31,153 nucleotides of DNA from Gammaproteobacteria bacterium (GTDB lineage: Bacteria; Pseudomonadota; Gammaproteobacteria; S012-40): positions 1 through 31,153 of the forward strand of contig JALSHN010000042.1 of assembly GCA_026982215.1 (NCBI GenBank). The letters are read 5' to 3'. Below the pieces are notes generated by a model. The model did not search any database, was not told the origin of the DNA, and saw only the letters and a list, made by a program, of their open reading frames with translations. This document shows, piece by piece, positions 16,365 to 25,562 of the stretch (within the stretch, counting starts at the first letter, position 1; each line of letters opens with the position of its first letter). A program made the translations under genes and the position numbers.

Positions 16365-17366
16365 ATGGCCGATCTCCGTACCCGATACCTCGGTCTGAGA
16401 CTGCCCAGCCCTTTGGTGGTGGCCGCCTCGCCCCTGACCCGTGAGGTGGCGTGCGCCCGTGCCCTGGAGGCCGCCGGAGCCGGGGCCGTGGTGATGGACT
16501 CCCTGTTCGAGGAGGAGGTCATCGAGGACGCCCGGCGTCGGGCCGCCGACCTCCAGAAGGACATCGACCGCGGTGGGACGCAGGGCCGTCACCCTGCCGG
16601 CGGCGGTTGCCTGGACGACTATCTGGAGCGGATCGCCGCCCTCAAAGCCGCCTTGGAGATCCCGGTGATCGCCAGTTTGAACGGGGTCTCCGCTTCCGGC
16701 TGGCTGGAGCATGCCCGTCTCATCGCCCGCGCCGGGGCCGACGCTCTGGAGCTCAATCTCTACGCTATTCCGGCCGACCCCCGCGTGAGTGCCGAGCGGG
16801 TGGAGGCCGGTTATCTGGAGGTGGTCCGGGCCCTGCGCCGGGAGCTGACCTTACCTTTGGCGGTGAAGATCGGGCCGCAATTCAGCGCACCGCTGCATTT
16901 CGCCCGCCGTCTGGCCCAGGCCGGGGCCGACGCCGTGGTGATCTTCAACCGTTTCTATCAACCCGACATCGATCTGCTGCGCCGGGTCGTGGTGCCGCGC
17001 ATTCAGCTCTCCCACCCTCAGGAGTCCCTGCTGAGGGTGCGCTGGGCGGCGCTGATGGCCGGTCGGGTGGAGCTGGAGATCGCCGTCACCGGCGGCTTCC
17101 ACCGTCCCATGGACGCCATAAAGGCCCTGCTGGCGGGTGCCCAGGTGGTGCAGATGGCCTCGGCCCTCTTGGAACGTGGTCCCGAGGCTCTGCGTGAGGT
17201 ACATCGAGGGCTGGACGGCTGGATGCAGGAACACGAACATCCCGACCTCGATGCGTTTCGGGGGTCGATGTCCTATCTGCGCGCCGCCGATCCCGGCGGT
17301 TACGAGCGTGCCAATTACCGCGAGGCCCTGCACGGCTTTTCCCTCCCCCCCGATCTGTGCCCTTGA
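16365..17366 (+). CDS. Dihydroorotate dehydrogenase-like flavoprotein
   Basis: The 333-residue TIM-barrel protein is related to class 1 dihydroorotate dehydrogenases. FMN-barrel landmarks are visible: LPSPLVVAASPLT at the start, IASLNGVSASGW, ALELNLYAIP, LAVKIGPQF and the phosphate-binding ITGGFH-like VTGGFHRPMDA. It lacks an N-terminal membrane helix and has no PyrK partner nearby. Genes of this type are commonly annotated 'dihydroorotate dehydrogenase-like' and occur outside pyrimidine clusters, so a different substrate is possible. The ATG at 16365 follows GAAGAGGAGG; an ATG four bases earlier is out of frame. It is separated from the methyltransferase by 102 bases, so the two may or may not be co-transcribed. 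Confidence 0.85.
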   Translation: MADLRTRYLGLRLPSPLVVAASPLTREVACARALEAAGAGAVVMDSLFEEEVIEDARRRAADLQKDIDRGGTQGRHPAGGGCLDDYLERIAALKAALEIPVIASLNGVSASGWLEHARLIARAGADALELNLYAIPADPRVSAERVEAGYLEVVRALRRELTLPLAVKIGPQFSAPLHFARRLAQAGADAVVIFNRFYQPDIDLLRRVVVPRIQLSHPQESLLRVRWAALMAGRVELEIAVTGGFHRPMDAIKALLAGAQVVQMASALLERGPEALREVHRGLDGWMQEHEHPDLDAFRGSMSYLRAADPGGYERANYREALHGFSLPPDLCP

Positions 17367-17468
17367 AAGACATGGCAGGAAAGAGGAAATTGGCCTAGGG
17401 TCATTTGAAGGGTACGCCGGCGGACCAGCCGGGCAGTTTGCTTACCCGTCGTTCAAGGAGAAGATGGC

Positions 17469-18713
17469 ATGGCAGCACCTCTGGAAAAACAGCCCGCAGG
17501 CAGTACCAACACCCTCTCCACCGTCCCCCTGGAACGTCGGCTCGCCCGCTGGATGCTGCAACAGTTGGGCGAGCCACCGGTGCGCTTCGTCCTCTGGGAT
17601 GGCAGTGTCGTCCTCCCCCAGGGGAGCAAGGCCTGTTTCGATGTGGTGTTTCAGCGCCGTCCCGCCCTATGGCGGCTGGTGGCCAACCCCCTGCTGCATT
17701 TCGGTGAAGACTACGTCCGCGGTGACATCACCGTGGTGGGGGATCTGGCCGCGCTCATCGAGACAATCTATCGGGGTCTTGAGTTACGCCGGATTCGCGA
17801 GGGCCGGCCGGCGTGGCAACGCCTGTTGCTGCGGGTGCGCTCCGCGCCCAGCAACGATCCCCGCCGCTCGCGCCACAATGTGCATCACCACTACGATCTC
17901 GGCAACGATTTCTACCGCCTGTGGCTGGACGAGGAGATGGTCTATACCTGCGCCTACTATCCCCGGCCCGGCATGGATCTGGAGGCCGCCCAACGGGCGA
18001 AGATGGATCACGTGGCGGCCAAGTTGCGCCTGCAGCCGGGGGAACGGGTGGTGGAGGCCGGTTGCGGCTGGGGTGGGTTGTCGCGCCATCTGGCCCGGCA
18101 TTACGGTGTCCATGTCACGGCCTACAACATCTCCAAGGAACAACTGGCCTACTGCCGCGAGCGGGCCCGTGAGGAAGGTCTGGAGGATCGCATCGAGTAC
18201 GTGGAGGCCGATTGGCGGGAGATCCACGGGCAGTTCGACGTCTTCGTCTCCGTGGGCATGCTGGAGCATGTGGGGCGGGAGAACTACGCCGCGCTCGGGG
18301 AGGTGATGAACCGGGTACTCGGCCCCGACGGCCGGGGTCTCATCCACTCCATCGGCCAGGACCGGGGCGAGCCCCTGGGACCATGGATCCAGAAATACAT
18401 CTTCCCCGGCGCCTATCCGCCGACCCTGGCGGAGATGATGGACCTGTTCCGCGACAGCGGCTTCTCGGTGGAGGACGTGGAGAACCTGCGTCTTCACTAT
18501 GCCCGTACCCTGGAGCACTGGATCGAACGCTTCGAGGCCCATGCCGACGAGGTCCGGGCGATGTTCGACGAGACCTTCGTGCGTACTTGGCGATTCTATC
18601 TCAACGGCTCGCTGGCCAACTTCCGGGCCGGGTCCCTGCAGCTTTTCCAGGTGGTGTTCCATCGCCGTGGGCAGATGGAACTGCCCTGGAGTCGTGCCCA
18701 CCTCTATGAATGA
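17469..18713 (+). CDS. Cyclopropane-fatty-acyl-phospholipid synthase family methyltransferase
   Basis: This 414-residue SAM-dependent enzyme modifies unsaturated acyl chains of membrane phospholipids. A small N-terminal lipid-binding domain (about 1-125) is followed by the NVHHHYDLGNDFY signature and the SAM-binding VVEAGCGWGGLSRHLA (from about residue 194). All five bicarbonate-site residues known from E. coli Cfa have counterparts: Cys in VYTCAYY, Glu in GMLEHVG, His and Ile in LIHSIG, and Tyr in HYARTL. The region matching the E. coli Cfa YIFPNGC segment reads YIFPGAY, so that non-essential cysteine is missing. The ribosome site is AAGGAG, 17459-17464. The flavoprotein gene starts eight bases before this gene's stop. 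Product could be a cyclopropane or a methyl- or methylene-branched acyl chain. Confidence 0.92.
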   Translation: MAAPLEKQPAGSTNTLSTVPLERRLARWMLQQLGEPPVRFVLWDGSVVLPQGSKACFDVVFQRRPALWRLVANPLLHFGEDYVRGDITVVGDLAALIETIYRGLELRRIREGRPAWQRLLLRVRSAPSNDPRRSRHNVHHHYDLGNDFYRLWLDEEMVYTCAYYPRPGMDLEAAQRAKMDHVAAKLRLQPGERVVEAGCGWGGLSRHLARHYGVHVTAYNISKEQLAYCRERAREEGLEDRIEYVEADWREIHGQFDVFVSVGMLEHVGRENYAALGEVMNRVLGPDGRGLIHSIGQDRGEPLGPWIQKYIFPGAYPPTLAEMMDLFRDSGFSVEDVENLRLHYARTLEHWIERFEAHADEVRAMFDETFVRTWRFYLNGSLANFRAGSLQLFQVVFHRRGQMELPWSRAHLYE

Positions 18714-19839
18714 GCGTATCGATGCCATCGTGGTGGGCGGCGGTCCGGCCGGCTCCAGCGCCGCCTGGGCGTTGCGGCGCGGCGGTCTGCGGGTGGTGGT
18801 GGTGGATAAGGCCGGATTCCCCCGGGACAAGGTCTGTGCCGGCTGGGTCACGCCGGCGGTGTTCGCTGCCCGCGGCATCGACCCCAAGGCCTATGCCGCG
18901 GCGGGGAACGTGTTGCAGCCCATCACCGCCTTCCGCAGCGGCCTGGTGGACGGCAAGGTGGTGGAGGTGCGTTATGACGAGGTGGTGAGCTACGGCATCC
19001 TGCGGCGGGAATTCGATCACTACCTGTTGCGCCACAGCGGCGCGGCGCTGTGGCTGGGAAGGGCGGTGAGGCGGGTTCGGCGCTGGCAAGGTCGTTGGCG
19101 CATCGAGACCGAGCAAGAGACCCTGGAGGCCCGCTGGCTCATCGGCGCCGGCGGGCATTTCTGCCCGGTGGCCCGTCACCTGGGGGCGCGTCCGGGGCGC
19201 GGTGAGCCCACCGTATTGGCACAAGAGGCCGAACTGCGCCTGCCGGCGGAGGCATTGGAGGATAGCCCGTTGCGTGGCGATACCCCCGAGCTGCGCTTCT
19301 TCGCCGAGTTGGACGGCTACGCCTGGGTGTTCCGCAAGGGTGATTGGCTCAATATCGGCCTGGGGCGGGAAAACGGTCATCACATCAGTGCCCAGCTGGA
19401 CCGGCTGGTGGCCCGCTGGCAAGCCGAGGGGCTGTTGCCCGCCGGTTTGGCCCTCCGCCCGCGGGGGCATGCCTATCTCCTCTACGGCCATGCACACAGG
19501 CGCCTGTTCGCCGATGGGGTGCTGCTGGTGGGGGATGCCGTCGGCCTGGCTTATCCCCAGAGCGGCGAGGGGATCCGCCCGGCGGTGGAGTCCGGCCTCA
19601 TCGCCGCCGAGGTGATCCTCGAGGCGGTGGATGACACCCGCGCCGAGCGCCTGGCCGCCTACCCCGTACGTCTGGCCCAGCGCTTCGGTGAGCCGGGCGC
19701 CGACACCGCTCCCTGGCTGCCCCCCACCCTCAAGCGCCGCCTGGCCCGCTGGATCCTGGAGACCCCCCTCACCAACCGCCGCTTGGTGGTGGAACGCTGG
19801 TTCCTTCACCGCCATCAGCCGCCGCTCATGCCGGCTTGA
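18706..19839 (+). CDS. Geranylgeranyl-reductase-like FAD-dependent oxidoreductase
   Basis: The 377-residue flavoprotein begins with a Rossmann FAD motif (AIVVGGGPAGSSAAWALRR), continues with VVDKAGFPRDKVCAGW, and has the second FAD motif VLLVGDAVGLAYPQSGEGI. These match the geranylgeranyl reductase family, which saturates carbon-carbon double bonds in lipids or isoprenoids. No transmembrane segment is evident. Its ATG lies inside the preceding methyltransferase gene (eight-base overlap), so expression is coupled. A plausible role is reducing or otherwise processing the acyl chain made by that methyltransferase, as other flavoproteins do in 10-methyl fatty acid pathways; this is inference. It ends 82 bases before a convergent gene. 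Confidence 0.88.
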   Translation: MNERIDAIVVGGGPAGSSAAWALRRGGLRVVVVDKAGFPRDKVCAGWVTPAVFAARGIDPKAYAAAGNVLQPITAFRSGLVDGKVVEVRYDEVVSYGILRREFDHYLLRHSGAALWLGRAVRRVRRWQGRWRIETEQETLEARWLIGAGGHFCPVARHLGARPGRGEPTVLAQEAELRLPAEALEDSPLRGDTPELRFFAELDGYAWVFRKGDWLNIGLGRENGHHISAQLDRLVARWQAEGLLPAGLALRPRGHAYLLYGHAHRRLFADGVLLVGDAVGLAYPQSGEGIRPAVESGLIAAEVILEAVDDTRAERLAAYPVRLAQRFGEPGADTAPWLPPTLKRRLARWILETPLTNRRLVVERWFLHRHQPPLMPA

Positions 19840-19883
19840 AGGGACGCGGCGCCCCGCCGTTCGGTGAGCCTTTCGTGGGACGT

Positions 19884-19916
19884 CCCCCGCCGCTGGCCCA
19901 GGGCCAAGGGCGGGGG
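19884..19916. terminator. GC-rich hairpin between convergent genes, possible terminator
   Basis: CCCCCGCC (19884-19891) pairs perfectly with GGCGGGGG (19909-19916) around a 17-base loop that contains a further TGGC/GCCA inverted repeat. It lies between the convergent ends at 19839 and 19922. It has no T-run, so it may be a weak or factor-assisted terminator, or only an RNA-stabilising structure. Confidence 0.4.
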
Positions 19917-19921
19917 TGCAT

Positions 19922-21430
19922 TCAGCCCTCCCGGGTCGGCGGCGAGGTTTCCGTACTCAAGGCGGGGCTCCACCGGCAGCGGGATTGGGGTGGGAACAGA
20001 TCGAAGGACGGGGCTATTGAGGTCTTGTCGATGAGCTTGGCGATGGTGGTCAGCAGTTTATTGGAGGGCACCTTGCTCTTGAGCAGCTTTCCTTCTTTGT
20101 CATACACGCTGGTGATGTTGAAGGCCACGGCTACTTGGATCTCCGAGTCCACCACGGAGACCGAGGTATCCGGCCGGAAATGTGAGACCCGTGCCGATCC
20201 GCCCCGCTTGGGGGTATCACCGTTCTTGGTGTAGAACATCTCGGTGGGTGAATAGCCATCCCATCCCATCAGCGTGTTCTGGCTGGCCATGGGGAACCGC
20301 GGTATGAACATCTGGTAGGCCATCTCTGGGGATAGGAGCCGCCGGTTGTCGCTGATCTGGCCGATGGCGCAGAGAATGCGGACCAGGTCGCCGGCATTGG
20401 CGGCCCAGCCACCGGTGGCCAGTCCGAGGACGGGCTTGGTCATTTCATTCGTGGGGATGGGGACCCAGTTGCCGTTGTCGTCTTCTTTGTAAGAGACGGC
20501 GTCTTTGTCATCGAGCACATTGGCGGGGACGATCTCGGTCAGCCCCAGCGGTGCGAAGACGTGTTGTTGCATGTATTGGGCGTAGGACATGCCGCTCTGA
20601 TCGGCGATGATTTGGCCGAGCACGCCGTAGCCGTGGTTCGAGTATTTCCAGAACGATCCTGCGGGAAACAGCAGCGGGTAGCCGTTGACACCAGCCAGCA
20701 TGGCGGCGTGGATCTGGGGGTAAGAAGGCAGTTCCCCGGGAAGAAGTTCCCCCTTTTCTTGCCAGTACGTTTGGGTCTTGGGGACGTCTCCGCTCCTCAG
20801 GAGGCCCGCCGTGTGGGTCAGCAGGTGTTGGACTTGAATCTGGCTCGCCCATTGGAGCAGGGTCTCCACGTGTTTTTGGTAGAACGGCTGGTAGCCCCCT
20901 TGTTTCATGTAGTCCGGGGGGTAAGGGTAATCGGGGAGGTCTTCAGGAGGTGAGGGCGGATTCGCTGCCAGTCTGGGGGGCGCCTCGGCGAGGGCACTTA
21001 TAGACATCCCGGCATCGGCCAGCACTCCGTCGCCGCTGGAGACGATGAACGGCTGGCCGTCATCGGTCCAGGCGACGGAGATGGTGCTGGCATACAACGG
21101 GTCTTCCAGGCTCAAGGTGCCATTCTCCACCAACTGGAGCACGCCGATGGCGGTGAGCAGCTTGGAGACACTGCCGATCCGGGTCCTGTGCCAGGGCTGC
21201 ATGGGGACCTTGGCTTCCACGTCGGCCCAGCCATAGCCCTTCCAGAAGACGAGGCGGCCGTTCTTGGTGACCGCCACGGTCGCCCCGGGAATGTTGTGCT
21301 CGTTCATATACTCGAGCATCTCGACATCGACGGCGTTGCCGAGCGCGGAGGGTTGCTCACCGGTGACGGAGGTGCAGGCAGCCAACACCAGGGCGGTGAG
21401 CGAGACGGGGATGCGCAGGAGTGGAGACAT
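19922..21430 (-). CDS. Class C beta-lactamase-fold serine hydrolase, lipoprotein
   Basis: This 502-residue protein has a lipoprotein signal with lipobox LVLAAC (Cys19). The serine-hydrolase domain (PF00144) starts near residue 36. Its catalytic S87-V-S-K90 tetrad and the YSN motif near residue 264 (FWKYSNHGYG) are present. A K-R-G-G near the end may be the third motif. Lipobox plus fold suggest a periplasmic, membrane-tethered esterase, peptidase or DD-peptidase-like enzyme rather than a resistance beta-lactamase; the insert around residues 140-210 is long and proline-rich. The gene follows the giant CFI-box gene by 127 bases, with a possible terminator between, so it is probably a separate unit. 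Its function is unknown. Confidence 0.88.
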   Translation of the reverse strand: MSPLLRIPVSLTALVLAACTSVTGEQPSALGNAVDVEMLEYMNEHNIPGATVAVTKNGRLVFWKGYGWADVEAKVPMQPWHRTRIGSVSKLLTAIGVLQLVENGTLSLEDPLYASTISVAWTDDGQPFIVSSGDGVLADAGMSISALAEAPPRLAANPPSPPEDLPDYPYPPDYMKQGGYQPFYQKHVETLLQWASQIQVQHLLTHTAGLLRSGDVPKTQTYWQEKGELLPGELPSYPQIHAAMLAGVNGYPLLFPAGSFWKYSNHGYGVLGQIIADQSGMSYAQYMQQHVFAPLGLTEIVPANVLDDKDAVSYKEDDNGNWVPIPTNEMTKPVLGLATGGWAANAGDLVRILCAIGQISDNRRLLSPEMAYQMFIPRFPMASQNTLMGWDGYSPTEMFYTKNGDTPKRGGSARVSHFRPDTSVSVVDSEIQVAVAFNITSVYDKEGKLLKSKVPSNKLLTTIAKLIDKTSIAPSFDLFPPQSRCRWSPALSTETSPPTREG

Positions 21431-21508
21431 GGGGGGGTCCTCGGGTTGGTTTGTTGAAGGTCCGTCCTTGGGTCGTGAAATGGTCGATCAAGGTTCAATT
21501 GGCTCGGC

Positions 21509-21543
21509 AAAAAGAGGTATCGAAGGCGTCGTTCGGCTTCCTC
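21509..21543 (-). terminator. Weak terminator-like hairpin downstream of the giant gene
   Basis: Read on the minus strand, GAG and GAAG segments pair with CTTC and CTC (plus-strand 21514-21516, 21522-21525, 21537-21540, 21541-21543) with a five-base bulge, and a T-run follows (A-run 21509-21513 on plus). It lies 15 bases after the stop of the 1334-residue gene. The stem is short, so termination may be partial. Confidence 0.35.
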
Positions 21544-21557
21544 GGGTCCACCTGCTA

Positions 21558-24500
21558 TCAAGCAATTCGAAATCCTCGGCTGACCCTGAGGATCAGAAGG
21601 GCCGAGAGCAGGAGGATCAGGGGCGGACCGTATGGCTGCAGACTGAGCCAGGCCAGTCCTACCAGCGGCCACAGGGCCAGGCGGACCAGGGTGCGGGCAC
21701 CGTCGTGCTCGGCGAGCCAACGGGCCAGGGGTGGGGAGAGACGGTAGTAGGTCTCCACCAGCCAGCGGCCGGGGGTATGGCTCATCAGATAGCGGTCGCG
21801 GAACTGACGCAGCAGCTCCACGTACGGCGATTGGCTGCTGCCCCATGCCGCAGTGGCGATGAAGCAGCGGGGGTCTTCGACTTGGATTTGGCCAATTCCG
21901 TTGTTCGGGCCGTCGGCCTTGGTCCGTTGCCGGCCCCATTCCAGCAAGCGGCTGTTGGTGTCGCCACCGAGAATGATCGAGGGTAGGCCATCGCCGTTGA
22001 AGTCGGGGGCGATGGCGAGGCGCTGTCCTTGGCGCGCGCCGGGGGTGTCTCCGGGAATGAACTCCAATACCTCGCCGTCTTGTGACCGCAGAAGATAGGC
22101 GCCGCCAGCGTCGCTTCCCGCCTCGGTGTCGGCGCCAGGCGCCCCCACCAGAAACAGGGGGGCATGCCCTCGGCCTTGGAGACTCACCAGGGCGGTGCCC
22201 AGTTCTTCACCCTCGGCACCCATCCTGCGCCATTGTTCCCTACCTCTGTCGTCGATGAAGATGACCGCACCTGCGGGCGCATCGTCTTGATTTCGGGGAC
22301 GGAAGCGTGCAGCGGGTGCACTTTGTAGGGGGTTGGCCCGAAAACCGGGGACCCCCACCAAAAGGGTGCCGGCGGGACCAGGAGCGGTCGCTGTGCCGAG
22401 GCGTTCTCCTGGGGCATCACCATGGATCAAGGGGGTGGGAGAGGCCGTTTCTTGAGTGAGGTCGAGGCGGTAGAGCGTGCCACGGGCCTGATCGTCGCCG
22501 GGGGCGCCCACGGCGACGACCCCATCACTCCAGAGGGTGATGGTGGTACCGAAACGATCGCCGGCTTTGCCCGCGCGCCAACGGCGGCTGATGTCAAGGC
22601 CATCGAGGACGATGACTTCGCCCGCGGTGTCACCCACACCGGGGGCACCCACCAACAGACGGTCGCCGTCGGCGAGGAGGGTGGTGCCCAAACGCGCGTT
22701 CATCCCGCCTTCCAGGCGTAACAAGGGCTGGTGGTCCCGTCCGGACAGTATGAACAAGATGCCGGCCTCGGCCTCGCCGGCATCATTGGCGGCGCGGGGG
22801 GCACTGACGGCCAGCTCGGAGAGGCCGTCGCCGTCGCGGTCATCGATCACCAAGGCCTGAGCGGCGAATCCGCTGCCTGGGGACAGTCCGAGGTCACTGC
22901 CCAGGATGCGGGTGATCTCCGTGCCGTCGGCATCCAGGATCACAAGGGCCTCGGCGTCGGGGTCTCGGGCGAGGGTGGTGGCCATGGGACGTGGCTCGGG
23001 GCCAGAGCCCGGGGGAACGATGTCGGGGGCGGCCGGCGCGATGAGGTCGAGGAGGCGGTCGAGGCCACCTTGGCGGATGATCTGGAGGTCGAAAAAGAGC
23101 CCCGCATCCCGGTTCGCGGCCTCACCCAAGGACAGGCCGCCTTGGTTGGGGTCGTCCGGGGCGCGGTCGACCGTGTTGGGCATGCCGTCGCCGTCGCGGT
23201 CGTCGTCGCAGAGGTCGCCGATGAGATCACCATCCTGATCGGCTTGGTCGGCGTTGGGGTGAACGGGGCAGTTGTCCTCGCCATCCTCGATGCCGTCACC
23301 GTCGCTGTCGGCATCGCAAGGGTTGTTGGAGGCGCTGAGATCGCCCCGCCGTCGTTGCTCCCACCACAACCGGATCTCGGCGGCGTTGCTGAGACCATCG
23401 CCGTCGTAGTCGGCCTCGGGAGCGATGTTGTCGTCGGGGTGGGCCGGGCGGTAACAGGTCCAGCCCCGCTGTGAATACTCGTATTCGGTGCGGTCGTCCA
23501 GGGCATCGCCGTCCGAATTGGGGTGGCAAGGGTCGGTACCGATACGCAATTCCAGACCGTCGGGCAGGGAGTCGCGATCACTGTCTTTGATAAGAGGGTC
23601 TAGGCAGTCATCGGAGAGTTGGGCCTGGGAGATTTCGACGATACTGGAGAGGCCATCTCTATCCGGGTCGTCGTGGATACCGTCGAGGATCTCCAGGCGC
23701 ACGGGCACGGTCCAGCGGCTCTCGTGGCGTTCTTCGGCATTACCCCAGGTGAAATCGACACTGATGGTAAAGTCATAGCGCCCCGCTCTGGCCTGGAGGG
23801 CGTCGAAGGTCAAGTCGAATGGGTTGAGGCTGCGGCTGACATCGCTCGGCTCGCCTTCGGCGAAGGCGAGGCTGATCCACTCCGGTGTCTCATCGCTGAG
23901 GCGGGCACGGTAACGAGCGTCTCGCAGGGAAAGTGCCTCGAATCCGCCGTCCTCCACATCGAAATCGGTGGGCATGTTGGGTACGCCGAGGTTGGTGAGC
24001 CCGACGTGAATGGGAATGGTTTGGGTGCGTCTGAAGCGCCACCTCCCGGGAGCGGAAGGGTCGGAGGCCGAGCCTTCGCGGGAGCGGTAATAGTTATGGG
24101 CCGCCGACCAGGCCAGATCCAGCTCCAGGGTTTGGTCGCTGGGATTGAAGCGACTCTCGGATCGCATCCAGGGGCCGGGGCGTCCGGCGTCGGTGTCGTC
24201 GTTGCTCGGTCGGGTGAACGGAGGAGGTTGCGGCCTGGGTTCCACGAAGGGGAAGGGAGTGGACAAGCAAATGGGGCAGTCATCGGCGTAGGGGATGATG
24301 CCGGCCATGTTGAAGAGGCTGTCTAGCAGGGATTTGCCGTCTTCAGTGTCAAAACCGTATTTTTCCACCCAGGCTTGGTAGAAGTCCCGCAAATCGGGGG
24401 CGTCCCAGAAGGAGTCCAGTTCGTCATCCATCAGTTGCAGAATGCGTCGATGGCCATCAATGGCTGCCCCATCGATAAGGTCTCGCCCTTCGTCGAGACC

Positions 24501-25562
24501 GGAGCCGAGGCCGTCGGCGATATCCCACAAGATGGTGGTGATGTGGGCTGCGACGGCGATCCAGCGTTCTTCGTCGTCGTCCACCCAGGTGATGTCGCTG
24601 CCGTAATAGCCGCACAAGCGGTCCACCCCGGTGGCATCGAGTCCACGTCGCTGGGTGTTCATGTCGGGTTGGAGGGCGGTGATGCGGGCGGCAAGGTAGG
24701 TGGGAAAGCCCTCGGACCAAGCGAATTCAGGGTCATTGGAGAAGGTGGTGTCGATCTCGGTGCAGAAGAAATGTTTCCTGTCGATGCGAATGTCGGCACT
24801 GCCGATCTCGGAAACCACAAAATGACCGTATTCATGACCGATGGTTTCATCGATGAACCCGAAATCGAGACCTCGCGCATCCTCGTAGTTGGCGCAAGTG
24901 AGATAAATCTCGTTGAACAGACCGTTGAAAGAGTTCCAGCTATTGTCACAGTATTCCACCCATACCTGTCCCAGGTCGTCGCCTTCCTCCGGGTCGCGGT
25001 TCGCTTGTACATCGTCGAACAATAGACGGATCATTTCGTTGACGTTCAAGGCAGCGGCGAAGGAGACGGGGTTGGTGTGGGTGCTGCCGAAACACTGGCC
25101 CACTTCCATGAACTGATTGCGGGCGGCCACGCGAATAATGCCGATGTTGAGAGTGCTGCTGGGAAGGGTGGGTGCGGTGGCACGGACGTCGTGTCGGTAG
25201 ACGAAGCGTTCGTTGACGCAGTCCAAATCGGCCCAGAGCTTCACCCAGCGGTTTTCTACCTCCATCCGCAGGGTGAAGGAGGTTCCGGCAGGCCAGTTCA
25301 CGGGGAACCGGAAGCGTCCTTCGCTGTCGGTGCGCCCCATGGCACCGCCATTTTCGTCACCTACCCAGATTTTGATGTTACGGGCGGGTTTCAGTACCAC
25401 GGTGTCAGGGTCCAGAGTGGAGATGCCCGGGCCGGTGCCGGATGAAACGGGAATGCGGCCGTCTTCGAAGACCACTTGACCACTGAGAATGAATTCCACC
25501 GCATGCAGGGAGGGCGCGAAGAGCACCAGGACGAGCACACAAGCGTACAGACGCGCTGTCAT
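21558..25562 (-). CDS. Giant exported metalloprotease-like protein with Ca repeats, FG-GAP propeller and CFI-box C-terminus
   Basis: The 1334-residue protein has a Sec signal (about 1-21) and an N-terminal beta-sandwich resembling a carboxypeptidase regulatory domain (about 25-105). A gluzincin-like site follows: H243-E-Y-G-H247 with a downstream SEGF glutamate (E284) as likely third zinc ligand. After an Ig-like region come calcium-binding DxDxDG repeats of the thrombospondin type 3 kind (about 630-795). An FG-GAP or integrin-like propeller with repeated VGAPG motifs covers about 860-1225. The C-terminal 100 residues start CFIATAAWGS (C1233) and contain PGRWLVETYYRLSPPLARWL, the pattern of CFI-box-CTERM proteins, then a final hydrophobic helix and a basic tail. 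It is likely envelope-anchored or surface-exposed. Its ATG overlaps the HEAT gene's stop. Confidence 0.82.
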   Translation of the reverse strand: MTARLYACVLVLVLFAPSLHAVEFILSGQVVFEDGRIPVSSGTGPGISTLDPDTVVLKPARNIKIWVGDENGGAMGRTDSEGRFRFPVNWPAGTSFTLRMEVENRWVKLWADLDCVNERFVYRHDVRATAPTLPSSTLNIGIIRVAARNQFMEVGQCFGSTHTNPVSFAAALNVNEMIRLLFDDVQANRDPEEGDDLGQVWVEYCDNSWNSFNGLFNEIYLTCANYEDARGLDFGFIDETIGHEYGHFVVSEIGSADIRIDRKHFFCTEIDTTFSNDPEFAWSEGFPTYLAARITALQPDMNTQRRGLDATGVDRLCGYYGSDITWVDDDEERWIAVAAHITTILWDIADGLGSGLDEGRDLIDGAAIDGHRRILQLMDDELDSFWDAPDLRDFYQAWVEKYGFDTEDGKSLLDSLFNMAGIIPYADDCPICLSTPFPFVEPRPQPPPFTRPSNDDTDAGRPGPWMRSESRFNPSDQTLELDLAWSAAHNYYRSREGSASDPSAPGRWRFRRTQTIPIHVGLTNLGVPNMPTDFDVEDGGFEALSLRDARYRARLSDETPEWISLAFAEGEPSDVSRSLNPFDLTFDALQARAGRYDFTISVDFTWGNAEERHESRWTVPVRLEILDGIHDDPDRDGLSSIVEISQAQLSDDCLDPLIKDSDRDSLPDGLELRIGTDPCHPNSDGDALDDRTEYEYSQRGWTCYRPAHPDDNIAPEADYDGDGLSNAAEIRLWWEQRRRGDLSASNNPCDADSDGDGIEDGEDNCPVHPNADQADQDGDLIGDLCDDDRDGDGMPNTVDRAPDDPNQGGLSLGEAANRDAGLFFDLQIIRQGGLDRLLDLIAPAAPDIVPPGSGPEPRPMATTLARDPDAEALVILDADGTEITRILGSDLGLSPGSGFAAQALVIDDRDGDGLSELAVSAPRAANDAGEAEAGILFILSGRDHQPLLRLEGGMNARLGTTLLADGDRLLVGAPGVGDTAGEVIVLDGLDISRRWRAGKAGDRFGTTITLWSDGVVAVGAPGDDQARGTLYRLDLTQETASPTPLIHGDAPGERLGTATAPGPAGTLLVGVPGFRANPLQSAPAARFRPRNQDDAPAGAVIFIDDRGREQWRRMGAEGEELGTALVSLQGRGHAPLFLVGAPGADTEAGSDAGGAYLLRSQDGEVLEFIPGDTPGARQGQRLAIAPDFNGDGLPSIILGGDTNSRLLEWGRQRTKADGPNNGIGQIQVEDPRCFIATAAWGSSQSPYVELLRQFRDRYLMSHTPGRWLVETYYRLSPPLARWLAEHDGARTLVRLALWPLVGLAWLSLQPYGPPLILLLSALLILRVSRGFRIA

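Noticed and set aside
23160..23680. Repetitive GTCGCCGTCG-like stretches resembling a repeat array
   Set aside because: They encode DxDxDG calcium-binding repeats in the giant protein. There are no constant repeats with unique spacers, so it is not CRISPR.
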